DNA of 64,000 bases, taken from positions 188,104,772-188,168,771 of the forward strand of contig NC_056523.1 of NCBI RefSeq assembly GCF_019175285.1, read 5' to 3'. The DNA comes from Sceloporus undulatus (Eukaryota; Chordata; Lepidosauria; Squamata; Phrynosomatidae). This document shows, in pieces, positions 10,342 through 20,589 of the stretch; positions within the stretch are counted from its first letter, which is position 1; each line of letters begins with the position of its first letter. Below the pieces are notes generated by a model that did no database searches, was not told the origin of the DNA, and worked only from the letters and a program-made list of their open reading frames with translations. The position numbers were made by a program, and so were the translations under genes.

Positions 10342-13300
10342 CTACAGTTGGGAGATGAAGATGAGGAGAGAGGAAAAAGTCAGAGAGACAATGCACACAA
10401 TTATTACATAGTCCATAAAAATACTGCAACTGCTGGTTCCATAGCCAGAGATGTAAAACCAGGAATCCTCCAAGAGTATCCTATATGTATGTGTGCTTGG
10501 CTATATAAAAAATCAGCACAAAATATCAGATTCTAAATATAATGAACCTAATGCATTTAAAGTGATTAAATTGTACCCAAGTCTAGAAAAAGGCAGTGTG
10601 GTTGATAAAATGTTAAAACTAAAATGCTGAGTTGTCAACAGGCATCCCATTTGTCTTTGCACTCACTAGTTAGAAAATGGAAGCACACTATTGAGCAACT
10701 GGATACAATAATGCCACTGCACTTTTCCTAGTATCTTTGTTGATAAAAAGGACCAGAAACCTGTTTTTATTGCCCTGTTAAGGAAATCTGAACCGTCAGG
10801 GAAATTAATGGGGCCAGAATTCCCTGAGCCCAAATGAAGGTAATATATGCTGCTATGACTTGTCATGCAAGGTTGGTTGTTAAATAGCCTGAATTGCATA
10901 TTAAGACAGGGAGGTAGACAGGATGAGCAAGTGCAATCATTTAAATACACTGATACTTTTTAGTCAAGGAGACATGAGTTGAAAATTCCTGTTTTACTAA
11001 TTGGACTGCCTTGGGCGAGTCATGAAACCGACAACTGCAATACCAAGCAATGACTTGCATGTGTAGACCAGACACATGCATGAATAATCCAGCTATCTGT
11101 CTAAATTTTCTCATCCACCAAACAGTAGCAGATTATCTCAAAGCTCTATAGCAGGGGTAGGGAAAGGGCAGGCCATGGGCTACCCAAATATGTGTGTTAG
11201 GGCATTTGAGGGGCAATTCCTCTATGTTTTTAGGAGCCTTGGGGTGTTTTAGGCCTGGGGAGGTCTTTTTTTTTTCCCTAACAGGAAGTAACCTGGATAT
11301 TGACTTTTGGATCCAGTTGTGAAAAAAACTCTCTTCTGGACCTAAATTGGCTCAGTAAAGGGAGTAAAGTCATCACCAAATTATCTCGCTTGCTCCCTAA
11401 AGGATATTTGGGGCCATCTGAGAAGAAAGCATAAAACGGTTTTGTAGGGTATGTGGTGGCGGTGCAGCTGTCTGAAATCTCCCGGGTGTGTGTGTGTGAA
11501 TGCTGCCCTCAGTCCCTGACAGTTGGCCACCCTTGGTATACAGAGCAAGCAAATGAGATATACTGCTTTATCACATTAGAAGGAAAACAGGATTTAAATG
11601 AGAATTAAACAAGAGAAAAACAGGAAATGCCTGATGTTTATCACATGACATTTCCTGGTTTTCTCTAGTTTAACTCATTTAAATCCTGTTTGCCCCCTAG
11701 TGTCATAAAGCAGGAAGACAGCAATAGCAACAATTTGAAGGCACAGACCTAAACACAATAGAGAAAAGGTGGGGAAATGTTAGTGTCTGTTGAGGGCCAC
11801 AAGTCTACATGGGATGGTCTGCACTCTGCCACTCATCTCTCTCTCAAACAACACTCTTCATAGCATTCTTTCTTGCTCTATTTCTTGCTCTATTTCCCTT
11901 TCTCTATTCCCACTTCCAAGCAGTCACCAGGGAAGAAACAAATCCCTCTTGCCAAAGGTCTGAACCAATTGCTTGCAGAGGGCTTTTAAAATGAGGTTGA
12001 AGTACACATGACATTAAGACTAGGGATGTACACTGGTGCCTCGGGATACGAAATGACCGGGTTACGAAATTTCCGGGATACGAAAAAAATCCATTTAAAA
12101 AAACTGTTCCGGCTTACGAAGGTTTTTTCGGGTTACGAAAAAAATTTTGGTGCTTTTCGGCGCTATTTCACACGAAATCGCGGCTTTTCCCCATTAGCGC
12201 CTATGGGTTTTCGGCTTGCGAAGGCTTTTCGGGTTACGAAAGCGGCGGCGGAACGAATTAATTTCGTAACCCGAGGTACCACTGTAGATGACTCACTCCT
12301 GTACTACAAATTAAGCTTCAGCAAGAATCAGAGCTGGGAAATGTTTAGTTCTCCAGATATTACTGGACTATAACAGCCAATGGTGAGGAATGATGGGAGT
12401 TGCAGTCCAACAAAATATAGAAGGCTGCAGTCTCATCTTGGTCCTAAATAAACGAGGACCATGCAGCAGAAAGGGTAGAAGAGTAAAACCACACCTCAAG
12501 GTTTCTATTTCTATGTACCATCTGCACTTCTGCAAGGGGCATTACCTTTTGAAGTTGCTCCAACACTTTCTCAGCATCAGCTCCACTGAAATGCCTGCCC
12601 AGGACTTGGGCAACTGTATGCCAGATGGCAGCATTCTGTGGAGGACCAGTTCTACGGCTGGATTCTTCTGGTGAGGTCTTTTCTGGTGGCTTGATTACAA
12701 GATTGAGCTTTGATTCGGGACCAATGGAGTAATCAGACAGACGGTGTTCATCTGGAAAGTGAACATAAGATGGCTGAGTGACCAACTGCCAACCAGGGAG
12801 ACGCCTCACATTTGCTCCAAAAAGAATCATAGGGTCATAAGATTATGCCTGGTTTTCACATGGATCTGAATGCTTTACTTTCCTAATGGAGAAAATAAAC
12901 AGTCTAACCCTCGTTTCCACGGAATCAGTAACCACTGTTTCACATACTGTATTCACATCCAGAAAAAAGAGTCTTTCTAGGCATCTGGAGGTCCTGAAAC
13001 AAAACCCTATGGTCATTCTCCAGCAGAAATATACTATTTGTCATTATCCACAGTAATTCTGAGAACATATCCCCCATGGATACGGGTGTTGGACTGTAAC
13101 TGTTTCCAGTGCAGTAACCTGAATTCTCCCTAGAAGACAAAATGACCAAACTGAGACCCTCAAACTTTAGCCATATCAGGGGATGACATGATTCATTATA
13201 AAATATTATAATGCTTGGGAAAGTGAAAGGCAGTAGGAAAAGAGGAAGAGTGCCATGGTCCTGAATCCACAAGTTCTGAGCAGGGATGTCAACAATAGGT

Positions 13301-16300
13301 CATCTTGAAGATCTCTCATTGAGTGGGTCACTGTAAGCTGAATCGGACTTGATAGCAATTAAGAAAAACAAGCCAGATGAACCTGTTACTGGAAATGCAA
13401 TAAATAAATAAATAAATAAATAAAATTATAATGGCAAATGATTTGCAGATCAAATCCAGTCCACCAGAATAATGAACCATAATAATTCACCTGAGAATTT
13501 AGGATGACACCTCATGCATCTAATTAAGGGGGCACTGCTCAATGAAACCATCTATCATAATAAATTTGTTCCCCTTTAAGATAGCACAGAACTCTTTTTT
13601 TGCTGAAGGCCCAAGCATTCATGTGGTCAGTTACATATCTTGGAAACATCATCTTCTGTATTTAAACAGCAGAAAGCACGTGTACTTCCAAAGGCAACAT
13701 TTCGAGATGCTAGATCAACTATACACACATGTATACACCAAATAAAATGAAGAATATCTGTATTTTGGCTCATGAAAGCCACCTTATTATCTACCATCAT
13801 AAAATATGAACCCCACAGCTACACATAAGAGCTGCCTTGTTCTTGTTGTGTACTTTTAAGTTGTTTTTGACTTATAGTGATTCCAAGGCAAAACTATCAT
13901 CAGGTATTCTTGGCAAGATTTGTTCAGCAGTGGTTTGTCCTTGTCTTCCTCTGAGGCTGAGAGGTGTACCTTGCCCAAAGTCACTCAGTTGGCTTTCATG
14001 GCTGAGAGGGGATTTGAATCCTGATGTTGAGACTCGCAATCCAACACTCACACCACTACAACCCACTGGCTGCCTACAGACTGGCAAATACCAGGAAATT
14101 ACTTGCGTATTATTTAAGACATTACTGATGATCTATGTAAGACATTGCTGATCCATGAAACTCAATCCTACAGATTCAAAGCTAATAAGGACAAATTGAT
14201 TTATAAAAAACACTAAAAAAAAAAAGCAACCCACACATTCAGTGCTACAAGATGGGTTATTTGGGAAACATTAGAAGTGTGAAATGAAATAATCAAGCTT
14301 CATTTGTATGTAGTATTTTTAAAAATAATAGGTCTGCAACTATTTAAAAAATGCACTACTATTACACATATGTTCTCTTTAATTTTTTAAAATGTGCATA
14401 CTATGTAAATGCTACTTCTCTGAAATGAATATACAAAAATGTCTTGGGCCATCCTTGTGAGGAAGCATCTGGAGACAGAGAACAAATGGTTATAACCGAG
14501 GGAGGCATGCTGTAGGTAGTGAAGAGAACTGAAAGATGAACTGTTGTGTAGAACTCTGTAATTCTGCTGCCTGAAGCAAATGAGCAAAGAGCATCACACC
14601 CAAAGTGCACAGTAGTCACAAGCAACATGGAGTGAATCAGATAGCCCCTTTGCTGAAGCTTTCTGGCAGCTTCAGGGTATGTTGTTTAGACGATGCATGC
14701 CCCCAAGCCACCATGAGGCTGCCCGCCTGACCACATGGCGACAGCTTTTCAGCGCTCTGGTTAGGGTTGCCATCCCTGGGGACCTCCCAACCAGGAAAAA
14801 TGTAGGACAAGGTTTAAAAATGTAGGACTTTTCTTTCTTTCTTTCTTTCTTTTCCTTTTTTTTTTTTTAAATTTCCTGGCCAGGAAATTTTTAAAAAAAA
14901 GGTCCTACATTTTGAAACCTTGTCCAAGGCCTCCAAGCCCAGGCCTGGGAGGACTCCGCGATCGCGGAGCCCCATCCAGGGCCTCGCTGGGGGGGGAATC
15001 CTGGGGGAATCCCCCGCCTCCCCGCGCGCCTGTGCCACCTTCCCCCACCTCCTCTCCTCCTCTCCGCGTGGAGGAAGTGCTGCCTCCGTCCACCTTCGCC
15101 TCCTCTGCGCGGCCTGGGGGAGAGGGGGTGGAGGAGGAGGGTGGCGCGGGCGCGCAGGGAGGCGCCGCCTCCAGCTTCGCCTCCTGCGCCCCAGGCAGGC
15201 CTCGCTACCCTCCTCTTCCTCCCCGAGGAAGAGGAGGAGGGCAGCGAGGCCTGCCTGGGGCGCAGCAACCCAGGCTGCAACCGGGGGGCTCCCGGTTTTG
15301 GGGCTGCACCCGTGCCGGGAGGGGCTTGGGGCCCCAAAAATCGGGAAATTCCCGGTTGCAGCTGGGTTATGGCAAGCCTAGCTCTGGTGGCACAGCTTTC
15401 TGACGCTTCTTTTTGAGCTGGCAAAACGCTGGGTTGGGGGCGTGATGCCACTCCAGGGAAGTTTGTTTCGTCCCTAAATATGTTTCTGGCACCTGGTGCA
15501 GAAAATTCCACAAATGGCTTTTACTATTAGGAACCAAATCATACTAAACAGAACACAGAAATACTATATAGCTAACAACTTGCCCTGTATAGATAGGGAA
15601 CATGGAAAGATTGTCTGGTATGTGGTATTGGCAGCTAGATTAGTCTACGCAAAATATTGGAAGAGTCCCAAAATTACAAATATTGATGAGCGGTGGTGAG
15701 GAAATGGAAATTGTGAGGATGGAGAAGCTGTCGCATCTGATTAGGGAAAAATCTATAAATGGTCTCTTGAAAGAATAGAAATTATTTACTGAACATGTAC
15801 AACAGAGGGAGAGGGATACAAGGGTAATAGGTTTTAGTAGTTGATATTTAAACTAAAATCAACTAAAGGTAAGAGCTGTGTGTTAGGTGAAAGCTAAGAT
15901 CACAGTCTGTGAATTGGACGTTTAGGTAGACTTTATCAAAATGTTTAGCCTCACATGATAAGAGGAAACATTATGCTAATGACTACAGCAGAATAAAGCA
16001 GGAATTCTTTTATTGTGTTTACTGGTAGTATCACTGGTGTTGCTAGGGGGCTGCGGACAGCACCGGGTGACACCCCGGATGCTCAGCAGCAGTGCCTGTT
16101 GGGATGGAAGAGTCTTTGGAGCCCTGCACGTCGAACACTATGCATAACTCATGAGGCCGGGTGGAGTGCCCTCTGGACCACCACATGACAAGCACCATGT
16201 GGCATTTGGAGGTCAGGGAAAAGAAGCAGTCTCTGGAGCCCTGCATAGCAAGCACCACACGGGACTCCAAAAGAGCAGTTTCAGAACGCCACGCAGCAAA

Positions 16301-17086
16301 ATTCACATGGGATTCCAGAGGTCAGAGGGGGGTGGGCTGCTGTAGTCTGGCTGGGCAGAGGGAGCAAGGCAATTCACCCACACCTGCACCAGGTGATGCC
16401 AACCCGAGTGATGCCTCTGGTTAGTATGTTTATTGTGTTTATGTTAGTAATATACTAACATCCAATTAGCCCATATTAATTGGATGGGGTTTTCCCCCCT
16501 TTTAATTTGGTTTGTATTTATCTTGAGTTTTAAAAATAAAGTTTCATTTTTTAAAAAAGCATTTTAAAAAAAGAAACTGTAAGTATGACTATTCCTGTAG
16601 CCAGCAATCAGGAAGCTTACTTTGCCTCCTGAAAGGAGCCAATTATACACTTTTGAATTAATATTACTCTTCCTCCTAACCTAGATGGCTTTGCTTGCTG
16701 TCTACTTATCCTCAACTGCCTAGTGTTTAACCACCAGTACTCACCAGCCAGAGCTTTGCCTTTGAAAAGCAGGCGCTGTTGGGATATTGGGACATTCAGC
16801 TTTTCTGACACGAGGCGTTTGAGAGAGGAGATGCGTTCTTCCGGGGAAACCTAGGAAGGAAACAGGTGACAGGTTGGGGGAAAGTGAGTTGAGGTTAGGC
16901 TCATAGGTTGACATTACCATTATAGCACTGTGATTCCACTTGAACTGCTAAATACTGCTCTCTACACAGCCCATCCCAGGATTGCATATGATATTGCCAT
17001 GGCAATTAAAGGAGAACCATAGTGCTAAAAATGTGCAGCAAGAAAGGGCTCAGTCTTAGGAAGAGAGCTTCATTGTACAGAATATA

Positions 17087-17138
<52 letters not shown>

Positions 17139-18804
17139 GGTTTTATTTATATACCGCCCAATCACTGGGAATCCGAGCGGTTTACAATAGAGGGGATAAC
17201 AGACAGTTCCCTGCCCACAGGCTTACAATCTAAAAGACACGACACAAAAGGAGAAGGGAATGGGGAGGGGGGGGAGGGAATCAGGTCCAGCATTCTTCTC
17301 TCCCTCTGAGGCCTGGACCAAGGCAGATGGACCGGAGGGAGGGCTCTTCTTCTTCAGGCTAGCCCCTGATGGAACTGGGCCAGCCTTCTCTCTCCCTCAG
17401 AGAAATATCAGCATTTCATGTATAGGATTAGGAGAGACCTTAGGAAAATGCTGGTCCAACTGTTTACTGGACACCTTGCCAACCTAAAGACATATCTGTA
17501 GTCTGCCAGGCCTTTGCCAGGTCTTTTGAAGAAAGCATGCTCAAATGCCCAAAGTCTGTTGGTTATTTGCTCCACTGACAATTGCTCCAAAGGAAGACAT
17601 TTTATTCTGTGTTTGATTTATGACTGACAATTATTTTAATTATTGAAAGAGCTCCGCTGACTAAGCATTGCATGAAAAGTAGAAAGCCAGTAATATCACC
17701 TTTTCCCAACATGGATATTTTCCGCTAGTCAGGGAGCTATTAAATAAGATTGCTGTGTTGCTGTGGGCCTTCAGGTCACTTCTGAATTATGGCAACCCTA
17801 TCATGAGGTTTTCTTAACAAGAATTTGTTCAGAGGGGGTTTGCCCTTGCCTTCCTGAGGCTGAGAGTGTGACTTGCCCAAGGGCACCCAGTGGGTCCCTA
17901 TGACTGAGCAGGGATTTGAACCCCAGTGTTCAGAGTTGTGGTCAAACCATTACACAATGCTGGCTCTCAAACAGTATTACCAAGCATTCATTTTGTGCAA
18001 ATACAGCTCTTTTTCCTTAGCAGATGTATCCAAATGGCCTAGTGGTGAGACCCTTTTGCAAGTCACAATATCTCAGCCTTTGTTGTTGTTGTTGTTATGT
18101 GCCTTCAAGTCATTTCCAAGGTATGGCCACCCCAAGGAGAACCTATCACAGGGTTTCCTTGGTAAGATTTGTTTAGAGGGGGCTCTCCATTGCCCTCCTC
18201 TGAGGCTGAGAGAGTTCAGCCTTTACCCAGGAACAGAAGTCATGTCGGTCTCCCTCTATTCTAAAGTCCTTATGAAAGACGTTGTGTAATGATTGTAATT
18301 CTTTGCATTTCTAAAATGAAAGAAGCTTTGGACTAGACTTCTTGGAAGCAAATCAGACTCTGCAAGGAGGTTGTTCGAAGGCACAAGGTGGGTTTAGCAT
18401 CTAGATGGGAACTCGCTATAGAAATAATGCAGTTTGATACCGCTTTAACTGTCATGGCTCCATCCTATGGGATCCTGTACTTTTGTGAGTAGGCACCAGC
18501 ACTATTTGTTAGAGAAGGCTGAAGACCCTGTAAAACTACAAGCCCCAGGAGGCTGTAGGATGGAGCCATGGCAGTCTAAAGCGGTATGAAACCGATATAT
18601 TACTGCAGTGTGGACACATCCATTGTCCTCCATTTTAGGGGACCTAAAACTAGGCTGAAGCTCCATTCATTGGGCCCCCTTTCCTTCAGGGTTTGGGAGG
18701 GCTGGGAGCCCAGGAAGGGAGGGAGGGAGGGAGGGAAGGAGGGAGGAAGGGGCTACCTGGAGGCAACATTCCCGGCCCTGGAGCGCCTTCACCGTCAGCA
18801 GCAT
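10231..18804 (-). CDS. UBL4A: UBL4A, ubiquitin-like protein 4A (four coding exons)
   Basis: UBL4A is a subunit of the cytosolic BAG6-UBL4A-GET4 complex, which hands tail-anchored membrane proteins to GET3/TRC40 and routes mislocalised proteins to degradation. Exons joined on the minus strand are 18757-18804, 16745-16850, 12546-12751 and 10231-10341, total 471 nt, 156 aa (human, from memory, 157). The ubiquitin-like domain (about 1-75) starts MLLTVKALQGREC and includes SEKLNVPISQQRLLFKGKAL and RLSDYSIGPESKLNLVIKP. A linker of about 78-92 is poorly conserved. The C-terminal BAG6-binding segment (about 92-140) includes VLGRHFSGADAEKVLEQLQK, DYERSL and LDDIERLATRLLHPEV. The protein ends EMGFLD. 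All splice sites are AG/GT and phases agree. Identification is by recalled similarity to the human protein. Confidence 0.96.
11154..11534. mobile_element. Probable hAT element (CAGGGGTAGGGAA), degraded
   Basis: The left end CAGGGGTAGGGAA and the right end TTGGCCACCCTTG are weakly inverted. The GC-rich interior has a TG microsatellite near 11487. It lies in UBL4A intron 3. The ends are imperfect and the target duplication is unclear. Confidence 0.5.
11563..11713. mobile_element. Palindromic MITE (hairpin), 151 bp
   Basis: The left arm CTGCTTTATCAC…GGATTTAAATGAG is mirrored by the right arm CTCATTTAAATCC…CATAAAGCAG around a short centre. It is nearly a perfect hairpin over its full length. It lies in UBL4A intron 3. 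Confidence 0.8.
12031..12284 (-). mobile_element. Mariner/Tigger-like MITE (CAGTGGTACC), copy 2, 254 bp
   Basis: It shares termini and interior with 3945-4198 but in the opposite orientation, and has exactly the same length. TA flanks both ends (12029-12030, 12285-12286). It lies in UBL4A intron 3, about 260 bp from exon 3. Confidence 0.88.
12546..12751 (-). CDS. UBL4A: UBL4A coding exon 3
   Basis: The acceptor CTTTCCAG precedes AT, completing the Asp codon of KALADEHRLSDYS. The exon encodes the end of the ubiquitin fold, the linker and the start of the BAG6-binding region, and ends LEQLQK before GTAATG. Intron 3 (10342-12545) holds a hAT element, a perfect-palindrome MITE and a mariner-like MITE. 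Confidence 0.96.
13140..13375 (+). mobile_element. RTE-BovB 3'-terminal fragment
   Basis: Translated pieces such as MLGKVKGSRKRGR match the BovB C-terminus, and the end resembles the BovB 3' tail. It has stops and a deletion. An AAAT microsatellite follows at 13401-13424. It lies in UBL4A intron 2, antisense to the gene. Confidence 0.7.
13839..14074 (-). mobile_element. MIR-like CORE-SINE
   Basis: The tRNA-like head has a B-box-like sequence (reverse strand of GGATTTGAATCCTG). It is followed by a CORE segment resembling MIR (CTTTGGGCAAGG…CTCAGAGGAAG) and a 3' tail at the left end. Near full length. It lies in UBL4A intron 2. Confidence 0.85.
14762..15380. mobile_element. hAT non-autonomous element, GC-rich, 8-bp target duplication
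   Basis: The ends TAGGGTTGCCAT and ATGGCAAGCCTA are inverted, and GCTCTGGT is duplicated at 14754-14761 and 15381-15388. The left part has a TTTC microsatellite and a GTAGGAC motif also seen in other elements here. From about 14930 it is very CpG-rich with internal palindromes (for example CTCCGCGATCGCGGAG). The long ORFs are compositional artefacts. Confidence 0.9.
15490..16558 (+). mobile_element. L1-type LINE ORF2 C-terminus and 3' end, split by a hAT element
   Basis: Translation near 15496-15699 (for example GKIVWYVVLAARLVYAKYWK) resembles the L1 ORF2 C-terminal region, with stops downstream. The 3' end has AATAAA at about 16537 and an A-rich tail. The copy is interrupted at 16032-16419. 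It lies in UBL4A intron 2. Confidence 0.6.
16032..16419. mobile_element. hAT-type element inserted in L1
   Basis: The ends CACTGGTGTTGCTAG and CGAGTGATGCCTCTG are diverged inverted repeats. Flanks GGTAGTAT (16024-16031) and GTTAGTAT (16420-16427) form an 8-bp duplication with one mismatch. Internal near-repeats of TGGAGCCCTGCA occur. A relative lies at 56567-57160. Confidence 0.75.
16745..16850 (-). CDS. UBL4A: UBL4A coding exon 2
   Basis: The acceptor TTCCTAG precedes VSPEERISSLKRLVSEKLN, and the exon ends KALA plus one base before GTGAGT. This is 106 nt and phase 1 at its end. Intron 2 (12752-16744) carries BovB, a CORE-SINE, a GC-rich hAT element and an L1 fragment. Confidence 0.96.
16912..17037. 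mobile_element. Palindromic hAT-like MITE, truncated
   Basis: ATTATAGCACTGTGATTCC at the left is mirrored by AACCATAGTGCT at the right. It belongs to the same family as 33006-33231. It lies about 60 bp upstream of UBL4A exon 2 on the minus strand. Confidence 0.6.
17088..17138. repeat. (AAT)n microsatellite
   Basis: About 17 AAT units. It adjoins the 3' end of the LINE-like tail at 17139-17400, whose family ends in AAT repeats. Confidence 0.95.
17139..17400 (-). repeat. Non-LTR retroposon tail, AAT-ended family
   Basis: On the minus strand it reads TTAGATTGTAAGCCTG…GGGCAGGGAAC, then a GGCGGTATATAAATAAAACC end. The same family appears at 19915-20130 (minus) and 47387-47581 (plus), with a short piece near 63108-63190. 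Confidence 0.65.
17751..17968 (-). mobile_element. MIR-like CORE-SINE
   Basis: Full layout: head with B-box-like GGGTTCAAATCC (complement of 17910-17925), CORE segment CTTGGGCAAGTCACACTC, then a 3' tail ending GAAGGCCCACAGCAA. It lies in UBL4A intron 1. Confidence 0.85.
18080..18220 (-). mobile_element. CORE-SINE 3' part, head missing
   Basis: It contains the CORE end and a tail with an ACAACAACAA terminus on the minus strand. The tRNA-like head is absent. Confidence 0.75.
18415..18618. mobile_element. Palindromic MITE (AATGCAGTTTGATACC)
   Basis: The left arm GCAGTTTGATACCGCTTTAA is mirrored by TAAAGCGGTATGAAACC, and both arms carry GGCTCCATCCTA. It is a hairpin-like element about 140 bp from UBL4A exon 1. 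Confidence 0.7.
18719..18746. repeat. (GGGA)n microsatellite
   Basis: Seven imperfect GGGA units lie just inside intron 1 of UBL4A, within its CpG-rich 5' region. Confidence 0.9.
18757..18804 (-). CDS. UBL4A: UBL4A coding exon 1
   Basis: It encodes MLLTVKALQGRECCLQ and ends at CAG followed by the GTAGCC donor. The ATG lies in a CpG-rich context. Intron 1 (16851-18756) holds a palindromic element, a LINE tail with an AAT microsatellite, two CORE-SINEs and another palindromic MITE. Confidence 0.95.
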
Positions 18805-19050
18805 TTCGGGACCCCGCAGCTGGGAAAGCCAAGCGGCCCCTTTAAGAGAACCATAGACACTCGGAGGCGGCAGGAAGAGCGGCCTGGTCGCCGGTTACTG
18901 GGAGGCTATATAGGCGAAGAAGAGATGCTCCAGCGCGCTGCCATTTTCTCGCCAGAGCCGCACGTTCATTTACCATAGAGAAAACGGGCTAGAAGGGCAG
19001 GACCGGAAAGCGGAAGTTGACCCCCTTGGCCGCTCGCGGTCATGTGATCT
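18805..19050 (-). promoter_or_regulatory. UBL4A: UBL4A 5' UTR and promoter
   Basis: CpG-rich DNA directly upstream of the UBL4A ATG. Visible motifs are a YY1-like AAAATGGC (minus strand, 18940-18947), an ETS-like ACCGGAAAGCGGAAGT (about 19002-19017) and an E-box CATGTG (about 19041-19046). A TATATA at about 18907-18912 is probably incidental in a CpG-type promoter. The start site was not mapped. Confidence 0.7.
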
Positions 19051-19097
19051 AGATTCATTACCATAGAGTGAAGGCTAGAGCGTCCGTTAGATTCTTA

Positions 19098-19282
19098 AGG
19101 CTGTATCCATATCCGGTTTGGCACTGCTTTAAGGCTTTGTGGGCTCAAGGGTATGGAATTCTGGGAGTTGGAGTTTGTTGTGGGGTCCAGAGCGGAACAA
19201 ACTCCAACTCCCAGAATTCCATAGCCTTGAGCCACAGAAAGACTTAAAGCAGTGCCAAACCGGGTTATTTCTCCAGTGTGGA
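19098..19282. mobile_element. Near-perfect palindromic MITE beside UBL4A promoter
   Basis: The arm GGTTTGGCACTGCTTTAAG…TGGAATTCTGGGAGTTGG is mirrored by CCAACTCCCAGAATTCCA…CTTAAAGCAGTGCCAAACC around a centre of about 20 bp. It lies about 50 bp upstream of the promoter motifs. Confidence 0.85.
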
Positions 19283-19429
19283 TGCAGTTTTATTTTAGTC
19301 CCAATAATGTTAGAATAGGGCTTACTTTTCTGTAGTACTGCATTACACATTATCCACTGCATGCCTAGGCAAAATGGGAATCAATGTGAAAATTCAACAC
19401 TAACATGATTGAGCTCTGCTTTGGGAGGG

Positions 19430-19585
19430 TAGGCTTGGGCCAGAAGTCACACTCTCTCAGCCTCAGAGGATGGCGATGGCAGACCCTCCTCTGATTTAAG
19501 AAACTTGGCAAGAAAACCCCATGATAGGTTCACTTTAGGGTCGCGGTAAGTCTTGAAGGCACACAACAGCAGCAACAACAAAGTG
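19430..19585 (+). mobile_element. CORE-SINE 3' part, plus strand
   Basis: CORE segment AAGTCACACTCTCTCAGCC, then CCAAGAAAACCCCATGATAGG and a CACACAACAGCAGC tail. It faces the next copy tail to tail. Confidence 0.8.
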
Positions 19586-19595
19586 TGTTTTGGGG

Positions 19596-19832
19596 GGGGG
19601 TCGTGTTTGTGTGCCTTCAAATTATCTCAGACTTAAGGCAACCCTATCATGGGTTTTTCTTGGCAAGTTTCTTCAGAAGGGGTTTGCCATGGCCATCCTC
19701 TGAGGCTGAGAGAGTGTGACTTCTGGCCCAAGGTCACCCCAGTGGGTTTCCATAGCCGAGCCGGCATTCGAGCCCTGGTGTCCCAGTGTCCTAGTCAAGT
19801 ATTAAAACCACTCCTCCATGCTGGATCTCAGG
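19596..19832 (-). mobile_element. MIR-like CORE-SINE, minus strand
   Basis: Full-length copy with a B-box-like GGGCTCGAATGCC (minus), CORE and tail. It forms an inverted pair with 19430-19585. Confidence 0.85.
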
Positions 19833-19914
19833 CAAGGCATATAGGTTATGATAATTGCCATTTCCCCTGGGAATATCCTCAGTCTTGACCCCCATCTCAT
19901 ACAAAAGACTCTTA

Positions 19915-20130
19915 TTTATTTATTTAGGTATTATATCCCGCCCTTCAGCCCTAATGGCTCTCAGAGCAGCTTACAATTATTATTTTTAATTAGACAGTTC
20001 CCAGGCCCAGCCCTCAGGCTTACAATCTGAAAGACACGACACTGAGGCCTGGACCAAGGTAGATGCACTGGAGGGAGGGCTCTGCTTAGTTCAGGCCAGG
20101 CCCGATGGAGCTGGCAGGCCTCACTCTCCC
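19915..20130 (-). repeat. Non-LTR retroposon tail, AAT-ended family
   Basis: It matches 17139-17400 (GGCTTACAATCTGAAAGACACG, GGCCTGGACCAAGG). The left end is a TTTA-rich run. Confidence 0.65.
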
Positions 20131-20299
20131 TCTGAAGTCTGATGATGTAGATGGCAAAGGGAGGGCTCATGTGGTTACTGATATGATATGATATAATTCT
20201 AACCTGATATGAGTCTTACATGGAGTCTCTGGGTAAGTTACTTTTTTGGACTACAGCTCCCAGAATCCCCAGCCGTTACAGCCATTGCTGGCTGGGGAG

Positions 20300-20412
20300 T
20301 GGTACAGAGAAAGGCAATGGCAACCCCCCACCCCTCTGAAGAAACTTGCCAAGAAAACCCCATGATATGGTTGCCATGAGTTGGAAATAATTTCAAGGCA
20401 TATAAGGAGAAC
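20300..20412 (+). mobile_element. CORE-SINE 3' fragment
   Basis: AAAGGCAATGGCAACC and CTTGCCAAGAAAACCCCATG match the CORE-SINE 3' part. The head is missing. Confidence 0.7.
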
Positions 20413-20589
20413 AAACAAAATTCCCTAAAAAGCCATTTACTCAAGCTCATTGTTTTTATCTAGTTCTGATAACGACACCATAATTAGTAGAAAACCCCAT
20501 TCTTATTGTTAACATGAGACATCTCCCCTACCTTCAGCCTCCCTACTCAGGCCCTGCAGGCTCAGGACCATGGCCTCTCTGATTTAATC

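Noticed and set aside
12444-12830. 128-codon ORF as a stand-alone gene
   Set aside because: It is UBL4A exon 3 extended into both flanking introns.
14891-15511. 206-codon minus-strand ORF and overlapping ORFs on both strands
   Set aside because: They lie in the GC-rich interior of a hAT element, run off its end, and are low-complexity (Ala/Gly/Pro/Arg) in several frames at once.
18907-18912. TATA box for UBL4A
   Set aside because: The promoter is CpG-type with ETS and YY1-like sites, and TATATA is not clearly placed relative to a mapped start.
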